Shown: positions 47,573 through 58,413 of the stretch, in pieces | Layout of the letters: the number at the start of each line of letters is the position of its first letter | How positions within the stretch are numbered: the first letter of the stretch is position 1 | Assembly: GCF_000175935.2 (NCBI RefSeq) | Contig: NC_014837.1 | Span: forward strand, 1 to 64,000 | Length of the DNA: 64,000 nucleotides | Source of the DNA: Pantoea sp. At-9b | Lineage (GTDB): Bacteria > Pseudomonadota > Gammaproteobacteria > Enterobacterales > Enterobacteriaceae | Reading direction: 5' to 3' | Notes under the pieces: generated by a model | Told to the model about the DNA's origin: nothing | The model's database searches: none | Seen by the model: the letters and a program-made list of their open reading frames with translations, nothing else | Made by a program: the position numbers and the translations under genes

Positions 47573-48641
47573 GTCAGCAGCAATTCGTCCAGAGATGATT
47601 GAATTGCGTCGGAAAATGTTGGGTCTGAGCCAGAAAGAATTGGCTCAGATTATCGCCATTTCTCAAGGGACGTTGTCTAAGATTGAGCAGGGTCTTAAAC
47701 CAGCTACTGACGACCAAATTGAAAACATCGCAAATGCGCTTAACTGCCCCGTTGAGTTTTTCATGATGTCTGAACGCCTTTACGGTGGACCAATAAGTGC
47801 AAATCCTATGTATCGTAAAAAAGCATCGGTCAGTATGAAAGTACTGGACAAGCTTGTTGCGGAAGTAAATGTCCGTATAGCCCACCTTAGAAAACTTTTG
47901 CAGTTCGTTGATTTCGAACCTGAATATGAACTTCCGTACTATGACCCTGATGATTACGAAGATAACATTGAGCAAATTGCTCGCAACGTTCGTACAGCAT
48001 GGCACATTCCGCGTGGACCGATAAAAAATCTTGTCGAAGCGTTAGAAAGGGCAGGGGTTATAATCATCGATTGTGATATGGAAGATACAAGTCTCTCTGG
48101 ACTCAGCTATAACCTTTCGGGCCTACCGCCGTTAATTTTGATTAATAAAAATCAGCCGATGGACCGCTATAGATTTACCTTGGCACATGAATTGGGTCAT
48201 CTAGTTATGCACCGTGCTCCTACACCTGAGATGGAGGAGGAGGCTAACTCATTTGCAGCAGAATTGCTTATGCCAGCTTCCGATATTTATAATGATTTAA
48301 GAAATGTAAGTATTGAGAGGGCCGCCGCGCTTAAACCATTCTGGCGAACCTCAATGGCTGCATTGTTCTACAGAGCCAAAACGTTAAATGCTATTACAGC
48401 AGGCCAGAGCGATTGGATCTGGAGACAGATGTCTATCAAACGCTATAAGGTTGATGAGCCTGTAAAACTGGATGTAAATGGGGAAAAACCCACTTTACTG
48501 AATGCCATCATTGATCATGCTAAAGAAGAGCTTGGTTATGATCAGAATGAACTCGCATCTATATTCAACCTGTTTTTACCCGAGGTTAACCAGTTGTACT
48601 CACTTGGTACGCAAAATCAGCATTTACGATTGGTAAATTAA
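47556..48641 (+). CDS. XRE-family HTH and ImmA/IrrE zinc-peptidase protein
   Basis: A 361-residue protein joining a Cro/CI HTH (residues about 15-70, LRRKMLGLSQKELAQIIAIS) and a COG2856 ImmA/IrrE zinc-peptidase domain with HELGH at 211-215 and the third metal ligand in EEEANSFAAELLMP (about 227-240). Both domains look intact. Proteins of this kind cleave or inactivate a repressor or regulate a partner toxin, and they occur in the two-gene phage-defence module known as RosmerTA. The assignment to that system is by architecture only. Confidence 0.82.
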   Translation: MVAEIKSAAIRPEMIELRRKMLGLSQKELAQIIAISQGTLSKIEQGLKPATDDQIENIANALNCPVEFFMMSERLYGGPISANPMYRKKASVSMKVLDKLVAEVNVRIAHLRKLLQFVDFEPEYELPYYDPDDYEDNIEQIARNVRTAWHIPRGPIKNLVEALERAGVIIIDCDMEDTSLSGLSYNLSGLPPLILINKNQPMDRYRFTLAHELGHLVMHRAPTPEMEEEANSFAAELLMPASDIYNDLRNVSIERAAALKPFWRTSMAALFYRAKTLNAITAGQSDWIWRQMSIKRYKVDEPVKLDVNGEKPTLLNAIIDHAKEELGYDQNELASIFNLFLPEVNQLYSLGTQNQHLRLVN

Positions 48642-48682
48642 TCAGCGGTGGCTGAGCAGATTCGTAACTCAGCCATACTTAA

Positions 48683-49898
48683 TTAAGAAGCTGTTTTTGT
48701 TGGAAAAATATAATTTTGTGGCATGTGGAATATATGGTCGGCATACCACTGCATCATCTCTCGCCACCCCTCCAGATACTGCGCATGATTATATGTCCCA
48801 CGTATCGCGTTCTTATCCACATGCGCAAGCTGCGTTTCAATCCACGCTGAGTTAAAGCCTTCTTCATGCAGAATGGTACTCATAGTGTGGCGGAAACCGT
48901 GCCCTGTCAGTCTTCCTTTATATCCCAACAACTCAATCACCTGATTAACACTTTCTTTAGAAATCGGCTTCGTGCGACCATTGCGTCCGACGAATACCAG
49001 CGGATATAGCCCAGTAATATACTTCAGTGACTCAAAGAGTGCGACAACCTGATCCGACATCGGAACGATATGTGGCCGTTTCATCTTCATCACTTCGGCT
49101 GGGATCTCCCAGAGCTGCTTTTCAAAATTGATATCCTCCCAACGGGCAAAACGTAACTCCTGAGTTCGTACTCCAGTAAGCATGATGATTTGAATCGCGG
49201 TCTTGGTTATAACGCTACCGGTATATCCGGCAAGATCTTTCAGAAAGTGAGGGAGTTCTTCGGCTGTCAGGAAAGGAAAATGCGTTTTCTTTTGTGTTGC
49301 GAGGGCTATAGCGAGATCGGGAGCAGGGTTGTATTCAGCACGTCCGGTCACGATTGCGTGACGGAAAACCTCCCCGCAGCGCTGTCTTACTTTACGCATC
49401 TTTTCTAAAGCACCACGTTTTTCCATCCGGCGAAGGGTTTCCAGCAATTCCATGGGCTTAATTTCAGCTATGGGACGCTTACCGATGTAGGGGAAAATAT
49501 CCTTTTCAAAGGTATCAATAATTTCATCGCGATAACGTAATGACCAACGATCCGCTCATATCTGGTGCCATTCATGGGCAATAGCTTCGAAGGTATTTTC
49601 ATAGTTTAGTTTTTGAGCAATTTTCTCTGCTTTCTTTAACTCTCCTGGATCACACCCCCGCAGACAGAACCTTCTTAGCCGTATCACGCTTTTCACGGGC
49701 TTGAGCGAGAGAAATTTCAGGATAAACGCCGAAAGTAAGGCGCTTTTCTTTACCCGCATAACGATACTTTAAACGCCAGTAGCGTGAGCCGTTGGTGGTT
49801 ACTTCAAGGTAGAGGCCTCCACCATCAGAAAGCTTGTACGGCTTCTCTTTGGGCTTGGCTGTGACGATTTGTCTGACTGTTAGCTTCATTGGGGGCAT
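48683..49898 (-). pseudogene. Broken P4-type tyrosine integrase
   Basis: The three pieces together make a normal-sized integrase of about 405 codons. The N-terminal part (MKLTVRQIVTAKPKEKPYKL) runs into a stop because a C-run of five (49655-49659, G-run on the coding strand) adds one base; removing one base restores AGCDPGELKKAEK. A second lesion is an in-frame TGA at 49558-49556, between HQI and ADRWSLRYRDEI. The catalytic domain is otherwise intact (TGVRTQELRFARW, GHGFRHTMST, YNHAQYLE). It sits next to selC, as expected for the enzyme that inserted the island. Confidence 0.88.
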
Positions 49899-50039
49899 AT
49901 CAAAGTGGGGCTATAAATCATGCCCCCAGAATGCACTTGATTCTGGTGGAGACAGTTGACCTCAGGAGAACATAATCAGCAGTAATTTCGAATATTATAG
50001 GTTATTTACTTGAGACAGTGGAGTTCAGGAGAGGCAATT

Positions 50040-50062
50040 TGGCGGAAGATCACAGGAGTCGA
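50040..50062. other. tRNA-proximal attachment site of the island
   Basis: The 23-bp 3' end of selC, identical to 42877-42899. Integration restored an intact tRNA gene, with the integrase remnant facing it 142 bp away. Confidence 0.9.
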
Positions 50063-50134
50063 ACCTGCCCGGGACCGCTGGCGGCCCCAATCGGATTTGA
50101 AATCCGACCGCCTCACCGGAGACGACGATCTTCC
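50040..50134 (-). tRNA. selC: tRNA-Sec (anticodon TCA)
   Basis: A 95-nt gene nearly identical to E. coli selC. It starts GGAAGATCGTCGTCTCCGGT, has the extra-long variable arm (GGGGCCGCCAGCGGTCCCGG region), a TTCGACTC T-loop and an encoded GCCA end. The anticodon TCA (plus strand 50098-50100) reads UGA. It carries selenocysteine when loaded by SerRS and SelA. Substitutions relative to E. coli lie in the anticodon arm. Its 3' end is the island attachment site. Confidence 0.96.
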
Positions 50135-50151
50135 TTTACCGCAGCCGCAGA

Positions 50152-50157
50152 ATTATA
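50152..50157 (-). promoter_or_regulatory. -10 box of selC
   Basis: TATAAT on the minus strand, 17 bp before the first base of selC. The matching -35 region (near 50175-50180) is not a good consensus, so the tRNA promoter is only partly supported. Confidence 0.6.
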
Positions 50158-50195
50158 GCGGCAAACGGTGTGAAGTTGTTGATCTTGCCCGTGCG

Positions 50196-51374
50196 TCACA
50201 GCACGTTTTCGCCGTAATGTTGCCGGTACTCCTTCGGGGTGGTGGCGTAACTCTTCTTAAACACCGAATAGAAATACTGCAACGAAGGGTAGCCGCACAT
50301 CTGGGAAATCTCATTGATACTTAACGAAGAACTGGCCAGCAGCTCGCGCGCTTTCTCCAGTTTCTCGCGATGGATCATGGCATGGATGGTATCGCCCGTT
50401 TCATCGCGAAAGCGTTTTTCCAGATTGGAGCGTGAGATACCGATGGCGTCCAGCACCTGTTCAACCTTGATGCCTTTGCAGGCGTTAAAGCGGATGTAGT
50501 GCATGGCCTGAATCACGGCCGGATCGCGCAGCGAGCGGAAATCTGTGGAGCGGCGGGCGATCACTTTAACCGGCGGCACCAGAATACGTTGTAGCGGCAG
50601 GGATTGTTTATCCAGCAGCCGATGCAACAGTTTGGCAGCCTGATAGCCCATCTGACGCGTTCCCTGGGCCACTGATGAGAGCGCCACGCGTGACAGATAG
50701 CGCGTCAGTTCTTCGTTGTCGATGCCGATGACCGTGAGTTTCTCCGGCACCGGAATCTTCAGATATTCGCAGGCCTGCAACAGATGGCGGGCGCGTGCAT
50801 CGGTAACGGCGATGATGCCGGTTTGCTGTGGCAGCGTTTGCAGCCAGTCGGCCAGCCGGTTTTGCGCGTGCTGCCAGTTTTCCGGTGCGGTTTCCATGCC
50901 CTGATAAACCACCCCCTGATACCGTTCGCGTGCCACCAACTGGCGAAAAGCATGTTCCCGCTCCTGCGCCCAACGTTTACCGCTGGAAGCCGGCAGGCCA
51001 TAGAAGGCGAAGCGATTTATCCCTTTCTCTTTGAGATGCAAAAAGGCGCTCTCAACCAGTGCGGCGTTATCGGTGGCGATGTAATGCACCGGTGGGTAGT
51101 CCTGTTGCTGATGGTAAGAGCCGCCCACACCAACAATCGGCACCTGCACATTTGCCAGCAGTTTTTCAATCGAGCTGTCGTCGTAATCGGCGATTACGCC
51201 ATCACCCAGCCATTCGCGAATATTGTCGATGCGACAGCGGAAATCCTCTTCAATGAAGATATCCCAGTCCGTTTGCGACGCCTGTAAATATTCGCCAACG
51301 CCTTCGACCACCTGGCGGTCATACACCTTATTGGCGTTGAAAAGTAACGTAATGCGAAATCGTTTCTCATGCAT
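50196..51374 (-). CDS. xylR: Xylose operon activator XylR
   Basis: A 392-residue AraC-family activator, the same length as E. coli XylR. The N-terminal LacI-like sugar-binding domain ([20 protein letters not shown]) binds D-xylose; the C-terminal AraC HTH ([39 protein letters not shown]) binds DNA upstream of xylA and xylF. The ATG at 51374 is used. It lies downstream of xylFGH on the same strand, as in E. coli, and beyond it is selC. Confidence 0.95.
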   Translation of the reverse strand: MHEKRFRITLLFNANKVYDRQVVEGVGEYLQASQTDWDIFIEEDFRCRIDNIREWLGDGVIADYDDSSIEKLLANVQVPIVGVGGSYHQQQDYPPVHYIATDNAALVESAFLHLKEKGINRFAFYGLPASSGKRWAQEREHAFRQLVARERYQGVVYQGMETAPENWQHAQNRLADWLQTLPQQTGIIAVTDARARHLLQACEYLKIPVPEKLTVIGIDNEELTRYLSRVALSSVAQGTRQMGYQAAKLLHRLLDKQSLPLQRILVPPVKVIARRSTDFRSLRDPAVIQAMHYIRFNACKGIKVEQVLDAIGISRSNLEKRFRDETGDTIHAMIHREKLEKARELLASSSLSINEISQMCGYPSLQYFYSVFKKSYATTPKEYRQHYGENVL

Positions 51375-51467
51375 AGTGGCGCGCTCCCTTAAACCCCCAG
51401 CGCATTGCATAGCACGGCTGGCTGAGGAGCAGAAAGAATTTGCGCCACATTGTGATCGCCCACGCGA

Positions 51468-52649
51468 TTACACCCGACGCCGGGTGGCGGTATCCATCCA
51501 CACTGCCAGCAACAGAATCGCCCCTTTGACGATGTACTGCCAGAAGGTGGGCACATCCATCATGCTCATGCCGTTATCCAGCGACGCCATAATAAACGCG
51601 CCCATCACCGCGCCAGCGACGGAACCGACACCGCCCGCCAGGCTGGTACCACCGATGACACAAGCGGCAATGGCATCCAGTTCAGCAATGTTGCCCGCCG
51701 AAGGCGAACCCGCGCCAAGGCGTGAACTGAGGATCAAACCCGCAATCGCGACCATCACACCATTGATGGCGAACACTGCCAGCTTGGTGCGTGCCACGTT
51801 AATGCCGGAGAGCCGCGCCGCATCCAGGTTGCCGCCAATCGCATAGATACGGCGACCAAAGGCGGTACGCGTTGCCATAAACATCCCACCCAGCAACAGC
51901 AGCGCCAGTAACAATACCGGCGTTGGCACGCCACGATAATCGTTCAACAGCCAGATGGCCCCCAACACCAGAACTGCGGTGATGGCCTGACGCGCCACCG
52001 CGCCACCCGCAGCGGGTTGAGACAAGCCAAGTTGCTGGCGGCGCAGGCGCAACCGCCATTGCCAGAGGATAAACAGCGCCAGACCGACGAAGCCGAAACC
52101 AAAGCCCACCCCGCCAGGCAGATAGCTTTGACCAATTTGCGACATCGCCGGGCTGGTCGGTGCGACGGTGGTGCCATCAGTGATTCCGACCAGAATGCCG
52201 CGGAAGGCCAGCATGCCCGCCAGCGTGACAATAAACGAAGGAACCTTGCGATAGGCCACCCACCAGCCGTTCCAGGTGCCAAGCAGCAAGCCCAGCACCA
52301 GCGTCACCGCAATGGTTAAGGGCAACGGCCAGCCGAGCCACACATCGAAAATGGCCGCCGCACCGCCGAGCAGGCCCATCATTGAACCGACCGAGAGATC
52401 AATCTCCGCTGATATAATGACAAATACCATGCCGACCGCGAGGATGCCGGTGATCGCGGTCTGGCGTAGCAGGTTGGAAACGTTGCGTGGGCTGAGCCAG
52501 GCGCCGTCGGTGGTCCAGGTAAAGAACAGGGCAATCAGTACAATTGCCCCCAACATCACCAACACCTGCAAATTCGGCAGCGGGAATTTACCCGCCGCAC
52601 CTTTACCCGGTGTTGTCAGGCCGCGTTGCGTACTTTCGGTCTTAAGCAT
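51468..52649 (-). CDS. xylH: D-xylose ABC transporter permease XylH
   Basis: A 393-residue inner-membrane permease, the same length as E. coli XylH, with about ten to twelve membrane segments and the ribose/xylose-permease motif [18 protein letters not shown]. The ATG at 52649 overlaps the xylG stop by 8 bp, with GGAG upstream. It couples XylG ATP hydrolysis to xylose passage. Confidence 0.95.
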   Translation of the reverse strand: MLKTESTQRGLTTPGKGAAGKFPLPNLQVLVMLGAIVLIALFFTWTTDGAWLSPRNVSNLLRQTAITGILAVGMVFVIISAEIDLSVGSMMGLLGGAAAIFDVWLGWPLPLTIAVTLVLGLLLGTWNGWWVAYRKVPSFIVTLAGMLAFRGILVGITDGTTVAPTSPAMSQIGQSYLPGGVGFGFGFVGLALFILWQWRLRLRRQQLGLSQPAAGGAVARQAITAVLVLGAIWLLNDYRGVPTPVLLLALLLLGGMFMATRTAFGRRIYAIGGNLDAARLSGINVARTKLAVFAINGVMVAIAGLILSSRLGAGSPSAGNIAELDAIAACVIGGTSLAGGVGSVAGAVMGAFIMASLDNGMSMMDVPTFWQYIVKGAILLLAVWMDTATRRRV

Positions 52650-54162
52650 AATGTTCACTCCGCAGGGCGGCTTCCATCACCTGCTCCTGAGTCAGGTTAT
52701 CGTTAATCAGATCGGCTTTGATTTGTCCTTCATGCATCACCAAAACCCGATCGCTCAGGCCCAGTACCTCGGGCAGCTCGGACGAAATGACAATCACGGC
52801 AATCCCTTGCTGCACCAGCGCATTGATCAACAGATAGATCTCCTGGCGTGCGCCAACATCGATGCCGCGTGTGGGCTCATCGAGAATCAGAATTTGAGGA
52901 TTAAGCAGCAGGCATTTGGCGAGAATGGCCTTCTGTTGATTACCCCCGCTCAGGCGACCAATGGGTAATTCTGACGAGGACGTTTTGACCCGTAGCCGGG
53001 CAATGGCGTCGTTAATGGCGTGCTGCTCGCGTGCCTCATCCAGCGTGGAGAGACGCTGACTGAACTGATCCAGCGCCGCCAGAGTGATGTTTTTGCCTAC
53101 CGCCATCAGCGGCACGATGCCATCCTTTTTGCGATCTTCCGGCACCATTGCGATGCCATGCGCAATAGCGTCCCGGCAGTCGCGAATCTGAATTTTGTTA
53201 CCGTTGAGGGTAATGTCGCCCTGCCAGCGCCCGGGCCAGACACCAAACAGACATTGAACGGTTTCGGTGCGACCCGCGCCGACCAGCCCCGCAATGCCAA
53301 GAATTTCACCGCGCTTCAGGTGGAAAGAGACGTTGTTCACACGGCGAACATGGCGATTGACAGGGTGCCAGGCGGTGAGGTTATCCACCTGCAATATCGT
53401 CTCGCCGATTTCATGCGGGGTGTGCGGGTAGAGCGCGGTCAGCTCGCGGCCAACCATCATGGTGATGATGTCATCCTCGCTCAGTCCGGCCGCCGCCCGC
53501 GTGGCGATGTGCTGGCCGTCGCGGATCACGCAGATGGTGTCAGAAATCGCTTTCACCTCGTTGAGTTTGTGCGAGATGTAGATACAGGCGATGCCGTGTT
53601 CGCGCAGGTTTTTGATAATGCTGAGTAGCACCTCAGTTTCCTGCTCGGTCAGCGACGAGGTGGGTTCGTCCAGAATCAGCAGGCGCACTTGTTTATTCAG
53701 TGCGCGCGCGATTTCCACCAGTTGTTGCTGGCCCAACCCCAGATCGCCCACGCGCGTGTCTGGCGACACATTGAGTTTGACCCGCTCCAGCAACTGCTGG
53801 CAGCGCAATGTCATGGTTTCATCATCCACCATGCCAAAACGCCCCAGCTCGGCACCGAGAAAAATGTTCTCCATCACCGTCAACTGCCGCACCAGCGCCA
53901 GTTCCTGATGGATAATCACAATCCCTTTGCGTTCGGTATCGCGGATGGTCTGCGCCTGAATCTCGTCACCGGCAAAATGGATGCTGCCGTCGAAGTCACC
54001 ATGCGGGTATAACCCGCACAGGATCTTCATCAGTGTCGATTTTCCCGAACCGTTTTCGCCGCACAGCGACATCACTTCGCCCGCATCCAACCGCAGGCTA
54101 ACGTCATCAACTGCTTTCACCGCACCGAAACGCTTGGTGATATGGTTCATTTCCAGCAACAT
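52642..54162 (-). CDS. xylG: D-xylose ABC transporter ATP-binding protein XylG
   Basis: A protein of about 506 residues with two ABC domains: Walker [10 protein letters not shown] and signature [13 protein letters not shown] in the first, signature [16 protein letters not shown] and Walker [16 protein letters not shown] in the second. The Walker A of the second half is degenerate (GLVGAGRTE), as usual for this family. AAGGAG lies upstream; the ATG at 54162 has better spacing than the one at 54168. Confidence 0.94.
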   Translation of the reverse strand: MLLEMNHITKRFGAVKAVDDVSLRLDAGEVMSLCGENGSGKSTLMKILCGLYPHGDFDGSIHFAGDEIQAQTIRDTERKGIVIIHQELALVRQLTVMENIFLGAELGRFGMVDDETMTLRCQQLLERVKLNVSPDTRVGDLGLGQQQLVEIARALNKQVRLLILDEPTSSLTEQETEVLLSIIKNLREHGIACIYISHKLNEVKAISDTICVIRDGQHIATRAAAGLSEDDIITMMVGRELTALYPHTPHEIGETILQVDNLTAWHPVNRHVRRVNNVSFHLKRGEILGIAGLVGAGRTETVQCLFGVWPGRWQGDITLNGNKIQIRDCRDAIAHGIAMVPEDRKKDGIVPLMAVGKNITLAALDQFSQRLSTLDEAREQHAINDAIARLRVKTSSSELPIGRLSGGNQQKAILAKCLLLNPQILILDEPTRGIDVGARQEIYLLINALVQQGIAVIVISSELPEVLGLSDRVLVMHEGQIKADLINDNLTQEQVMEAALRSEHYA

Positions 54163-54188
54163 CGACATCTCTCCTTCGCGGGTGGCGC

Positions 54189-55181
54189 TTAGAGTTCGCT
54201 CTGCTTGTGGAAGCCGTCTTTTACGACGGTGCTTTCGATATTGTTTTTGTTCACCTGAATCGGTGTCAGCAGGCGTGACGGCACATCTTTCAGGCCATTA
54301 TTCAGTTTGCCGTTGCTGGCGGGAGTCTGGCCGTCACCGAGGTCCACGGCGATTTTCGCTGCTTCGGTCGCCAGTTGCGTGATCGGTTTGTACACCGTCA
54401 TGGTTTGCGTACCATTCTCGATGCGTTTGATTGCGGCGAGGTCGGCATCCTGACCGGAGATGGCCACCTTGCCCGCCAGTCCCTGCGCGCTCAGCGCCTG
54501 AATCGCACCACCCGCAGTGGCATCATTAGAAGCCACCACCGCATCAATATGGTTGCTGTTCGCGGTTAAGGCGTTTTCCATAATTTTCAGCGCATTTTCC
54601 GGTAACCAGGCATCAACCCACTGATCACCCACAATTTTGATGCTGCCGTTATCAATGTAAGGTTTTAAGACTTTCATTTGACCGGCGCGGAACAGGCGGG
54701 CGTTATTATCTACCGGCGAGCCACCCATCAGGAAATAATTCCCTTTTGGTACCTGTTGCACAATACTTTCGGCCTGAAGTTCGCCGACTTTCTCATTATC
54801 AAAAGAGATATAAAAATCAATGTCAGCGTTATTAATCATGCGGTCATAAGCCAGCACTTTAATGCCTTCACGCTTCGCTTCTGCTACCACGTTACTTAAT
54901 ACCTGGCCGTTATACGGGATGATCACCAATACATCGACGCCGCGGTTAATCATATTTTCAATTTGCGACATCTGGGTTTCTTCGTTGCCATTAGCGGATT
55001 GTACAAACACCTGAGCACCCTGAGATTCCGCTTGTTTAACAAAGATATCGCGGTCTTTCTGCCAGCGCTCCAGACGTAAATCATCCATCGACAAACCGAT
55101 TTTTACTTCTTTTGCCACGCCAGCGTGGCTGATCAGTGCCAGTGCCGCGCAGACGGCTAACAGCGTTTTCTTCATGTTCAT
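54189..55181 (-). CDS. xylF: D-xylose-binding periplasmic protein XylF
   Basis: A 330-residue periplasmic binding protein, the same length as E. coli XylF, with a signal peptide ([20 protein letters not shown]) and a mature start near [20 protein letters not shown]. Xylose-contact segments [12 protein letters not shown] and [16 protein letters not shown] are present. The ATG at 55181 is favoured by AGGA spacing, but the ATG at 55175 is possible. First gene of xylFGH, divergent from xylAB. Confidence 0.95.
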   Translation of the reverse strand: MNMKKTLLAVCAALALISHAGVAKEVKIGLSMDDLRLERWQKDRDIFVKQAESQGAQVFVQSANGNEETQMSQIENMINRGVDVLVIIPYNGQVLSNVVAEAKREGIKVLAYDRMINNADIDFYISFDNEKVGELQAESIVQQVPKGNYFLMGGSPVDNNARLFRAGQMKVLKPYIDNGSIKIVGDQWVDAWLPENALKIMENALTANSNHIDAVVASNDATAGGAIQALSAQGLAGKVAISGQDADLAAIKRIENGTQTMTVYKPITQLATEAAKIAVDLGDGQTPASNGKLNNGLKDVPSRLLTPIQVNKNNIESTVVKDGFHKQSEL

Positions 55182-55547
55182 GGTGTTCATCCTGTAGGTG
55201 GAGGCTATTGTCGTGGTTGTTGGTCTAAGGCTATGAACAAGGCGGTTGAATTGTTGACCTGAGTTTCCGGCAACATCAATTACTGATTTTTATCCGGCCA
55301 TTACGTTTTTTGGTTTATTTGTGATTTTTTGAGCGCGATCGATATTTGGCGGTTTTCGGAAAAGTGAATTGCAGTGGGATTGCGAGTGCGGATGGAATGT
55401 AATAATGACATCGTTTTGCGAGCTGACGCACAAATAATAATTATCTTAAGTTAAGTGTGAAATATCGTAATTGAGAAGCGGCAGAACGCATTACCACAAT
55501 AATGGCTCACAGCTGACCATTCGGGTCCTCATGCTAAGGAGCAAAAC
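55182..55547. promoter_or_regulatory. xylF-xylA divergent control region
   Basis: No gene is seen in these 366 bp. ATCGTAATTGAGAAG at 55464-55478 strongly resembles the XylR half-site of E. coli xylA (ATCGTAATCGAAAG-type), about 70 bp before the xylA start. A TGTGA-containing sequence near 55320 could be a weak CRP site. Promoters were not placed. The layout matches XylR/CRP control of both operons in E. coli. Confidence 0.65.
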
Positions 55548-56870
55548 ATGCACGCCTATTTCGACCAGCTTGATCGCGTTCGCTATGAAGGGACCAACAC
55601 CCACAATCCTCTGGCGTTCCGTCACTACAATCCTGATGAAGTGATCCTCGGCAAAACCATGGCCGAGCATCTGCGTTTTGCCGCCTGCTACTGGCATACC
55701 TTCTGCTGGAACGGTGCGGATATGTTTGGTGTCGGCGCTTTTGATCGCCCCTGGCAGAAGAATGGTGATGCGCTTGAGCTGGCGAAACAGAAGGCAGATG
55801 TGGCTTTTGAGTTTTTTCATAAGCTGAATGTGCCTTACTACTGCTTCCATGATGTTGATGTTTCACCGGAAGGTGACTCGCTGAAAACCTATCGCGACAA
55901 CTTTGCGGTGATGACCGATAAACTGCTGGAAAAACAGCAGGAAACCGGGGTGAAGCTGTTGTGGGGTACTGCCAACTGCTTTACCCATCCCCGCTATGGC
56001 GCGGGTGCCGCCACCAACCCGGACCCGGAAATTTTTGCCTGGGCCGCCAGTCAGGTGTGCAGCGCCATGCAGGCCACGCAAACCCTTGGTGGCGAAAACT
56101 ATGTGTTATGGGGTGGCCGTGAAGGCTATGAAACCCTGCTGAATACCGATCTGCGCCAGGAACGTGAGCAAATTGGCCGCTTTATGCAGATGGTGGTAGA
56201 GCATAAACACAAAATTGGCTTCCAGGGCATGTTGCTGATTGAGCCAAAACCGCAGGAACCGACCAAACATCAATATGATTATGATGTGGCAACGGTATAT
56301 GGCTTCCTGAAGCAGTTTGGCCTGGAGAAAGAGATTAAAGTCAACGTGGAAGCCAACCATGCCACGCTGGCTGGTCACTCGTTCCACCATGAAATTGCCA
56401 CCGCCATCGCGCTGGGAATTTTTGGTTCGGTGGATGCCAACCGGGGAGATATCCAGTGTGGCTGGGATACCGACCAGTTCCCGAACAGCGTTGAAGAAAA
56501 CGCGCTGGTCATGTACGAGATTATCAAAGCGGGCGGATTCACCACCGGCGGCTTAAACTTTGATGCCAAAGTGCGGCGTCAAAGCACCGACAAATACGAT
56601 CTTTTTTACGGTCACATTGGCGCGATGGATACGATGGCGCTGGCATTGAAAGTGGCAGCACGGATGGTGGCCGATGGCGAGCTGGATAAGCGTGTGGCGC
56701 AGCGCTACAGCGGCTGGAACGGTGAATTTGGGCAGCAAATCCTGAAAGGGGAATTCTCCCTCGCATCGCTGGCACAGCAGGCGCAGCAGCAGCAATTCAA
56801 TCCACAGCACCGCAGTGGACGCCAGGAGCAGCTGGAAAACCTGGTGAATCACTACCTTTTTGATTTTTAA
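55548..56870 (+). CDS. xylA: Xylose isomerase
   Basis: Converts D-xylose to D-xylulose in the cytosol with two divalent metals. The 440-residue product has the same length as E. coli XylA. The active-site His101 and Asp104 ([10 protein letters not shown]), [10 protein letters not shown] near 53-62 and metal ligands in [14 protein letters not shown] and [16 protein letters not shown] are present. A ribosome binding site (AAGGAG) precedes the ATG. xylB follows after 17 bp. Confidence 0.97.
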   Translation: MHAYFDQLDRVRYEGTNTHNPLAFRHYNPDEVILGKTMAEHLRFAACYWHTFCWNGADMFGVGAFDRPWQKNGDALELAKQKADVAFEFFHKLNVPYYCFHDVDVSPEGDSLKTYRDNFAVMTDKLLEKQQETGVKLLWGTANCFTHPRYGAGAATNPDPEIFAWAASQVCSAMQATQTLGGENYVLWGGREGYETLLNTDLRQEREQIGRFMQMVVEHKHKIGFQGMLLIEPKPQEPTKHQYDYDVATVYGFLKQFGLEKEIKVNVEANHATLAGHSFHHEIATAIALGIFGSVDANRGDIQCGWDTDQFPNSVEENALVMYEIIKAGGFTTGGLNFDAKVRRQSTDKYDLFYGHIGAMDTMALALKVAARMVADGELDKRVAQRYSGWNGEFGQQILKGEFSLASLAQQAQQQQFNPQHRSGRQEQLENLVNHYLFDF

Positions 56871-56887
56871 CCTTTCAGGAGAGCAGC

Positions 56888-58330
56888 ATGGTTATCGGGA
56901 TCGATTTGGGCACCTCAGGCGTTAAGGTCGCGTTGCTGGATGCGCAAGGACGGGTGCTCGCCGTGGAAAGTGCGCCATTGCAGGTGTCGCGGCCGCATCC
57001 TTTATGGAGCGAACAAGATCCCGAAAGCTGGTGGCTGGCGACCGATCAGGCCATGCAGGCACTGGCGCAGCGACATGACCTCGGTAATGTGCAGGCGATA
57101 GGTCTGAGCGGTCAGATGCATGGTGCGACGTTGCTGGACGCACAGCACCAGGTGCTACGCCCGGCGATTCTGTGGAACGACGGGCGCAGCGGCGAACAGT
57201 GCCGCCAACTGGAGCAGCAGGTGCCGGATGCACGCACCATCACCGGTAACCTGATGATGCCCGGTTTCACGGCACCCAAGTTGTTATGGGTACAGCAACA
57301 CGAGCCGGAAATTTTCGCCCGCGTTGCTCAGGTGTTGCTACCAAAAGATTATCTGCGCTGGCGTTTAAGCGGCGATTTCGCCACGGATATGTCCGATGCG
57401 GCCGGGACGATGTGGCTGGATGTGGCGCAGCGCGACTGGAGTGATGCATTGCTGCGCGCCTGTGGCCTGGACCGCAGTCAGATGCCAAAACTGTTCGAGG
57501 GCAATCAGATCACCGGTACGCTACAGCCCGATATCGCCCGGCGTTGGGGGATGCAACCCGTGCCGCTGGTGGCCGGTGGCGGTGATAATGCCGCCGGGGC
57601 GGTGGGTGTTGGTATGGTCGAGCCGGGCCAGGGCATGTTGTCGTTGGGCACTTCGGGGGTCTATTTCCTGGTCAGCGACGGCTATCTCAGCAATCCACAA
57701 CGTGCAGTGCACAGCTTTTGTCACGCATTGCCGCAGCGCTGGCATTTGATGTCGGTGATCCTCAGTGCGGCGTCTTGTCTGGATTGGGCGGCCAAACTGA
57801 CTGGCTGTGAAGATGTACCTCAGCTATTGGCGGAAGCTGAACGGGCGAGCAGCGATGCCTCGCCGGTCTGGTTTTTACCTTATCTTTCGGGTGAGCGCAC
57901 GCCGCACAACAATCCCCAGGCGCAGGGGGCATTTTTTGGCCTGACCCATCAGCATGGGCGGCCGGAACTGGCGCGTGCGGTGCTGGAGGGGGTGGGATTT
58001 GCGCTGGCGGAGGGCATGGATGCGGTGCACGAATGTGGCGTCCAGCCGAAGACGGTGATGCTAATTGGCGGTGGTGCGCGCAGCGCGTACTGGCGGCAGA
58101 TGCTGGCGGATATCAGTGGGTTGACGCTGGATTATTGTCACGGTGGTGAAGTCGGCCCTGCGCTCGGGGCGGCCCGTCTGGCGCAGTTGGCCGTCGATGC
58201 CAACAGCGATCTGCCGACACCGGAATTGGCGCAGCGGCATCAGCCGGATGCGGCCCGCCATCGTGCCTATCAACCGCAGCGTGAGGTGTTCGCCCGGTTG
58301 TATCAGCAATTGCAGCCGTTGATGTCCTGA
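56888..58330 (+). CDS. xylB: Xylulokinase
   Basis: A FGGY-family kinase that makes D-xylulose 5-phosphate. The product is 480 residues (E. coli 484), with GIDLGTSGVKVALLD at the start, the substrate-binding LSGQMHGATLLD, the catalytic Asp in GGGDNAAGAVGVG and GGGARSAYWRQMLADI near the end. It is the second gene of xylAB. Confidence 0.96.
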   Translation: MVIGIDLGTSGVKVALLDAQGRVLAVESAPLQVSRPHPLWSEQDPESWWLATDQAMQALAQRHDLGNVQAIGLSGQMHGATLLDAQHQVLRPAILWNDGRSGEQCRQLEQQVPDARTITGNLMMPGFTAPKLLWVQQHEPEIFARVAQVLLPKDYLRWRLSGDFATDMSDAAGTMWLDVAQRDWSDALLRACGLDRSQMPKLFEGNQITGTLQPDIARRWGMQPVPLVAGGGDNAAGAVGVGMVEPGQGMLSLGTSGVYFLVSDGYLSNPQRAVHSFCHALPQRWHLMSVILSAASCLDWAAKLTGCEDVPQLLAEAERASSDASPVWFLPYLSGERTPHNNPQAQGAFFGLTHQHGRPELARAVLEGVGFALAEGMDAVHECGVQPKTVMLIGGGARSAYWRQMLADISGLTLDYCHGGEVGPALGAARLAQLAVDANSDLPTPELAQRHQPDAARHRAYQPQREVFARLYQQLQPLMS

Positions 58331-58413
58331 TACGTCAGCAGGATGGCCGGAATTGGCATGGGCCCGGCAGTAAAGTCAGCTAAGATAGGCTCTGGCGTCG
58401 CGTTCGTCTTTCC

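Larger units (their letters stand above)
42877..50062. mobile_element. Integrated genomic island in selC carrying defence genes
   Basis: A roughly 7.2-kb element is bounded by a 23-bp direct repeat of the tRNA-Sec 3' end (42877-42899 and 50040-50062). It holds a retron operon with PtuAB-like effectors, a divergent two-gene XRE-ImmA/IrrE module and a broken P4-type integrase next to the tRNA gene. It is visibly more A/T-rich than the flanks. selC is a well-known island site. The integrase is inactive, so the island is probably fixed unless helped in trans. Confidence 0.9.

Noticed and set aside
47574..48005. 143-codon frame opposite the XRE-ImmA/IrrE gene
   Set aside because: Antisense to a well-defined HTH-peptidase gene and lacking a ribosome binding site or motif.
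48683..49759. Separate short genes in the integrase region
   Set aside because: Restoring one base and one codon gives a single continuous tyrosine integrase, so they are fragments of a pseudogene.
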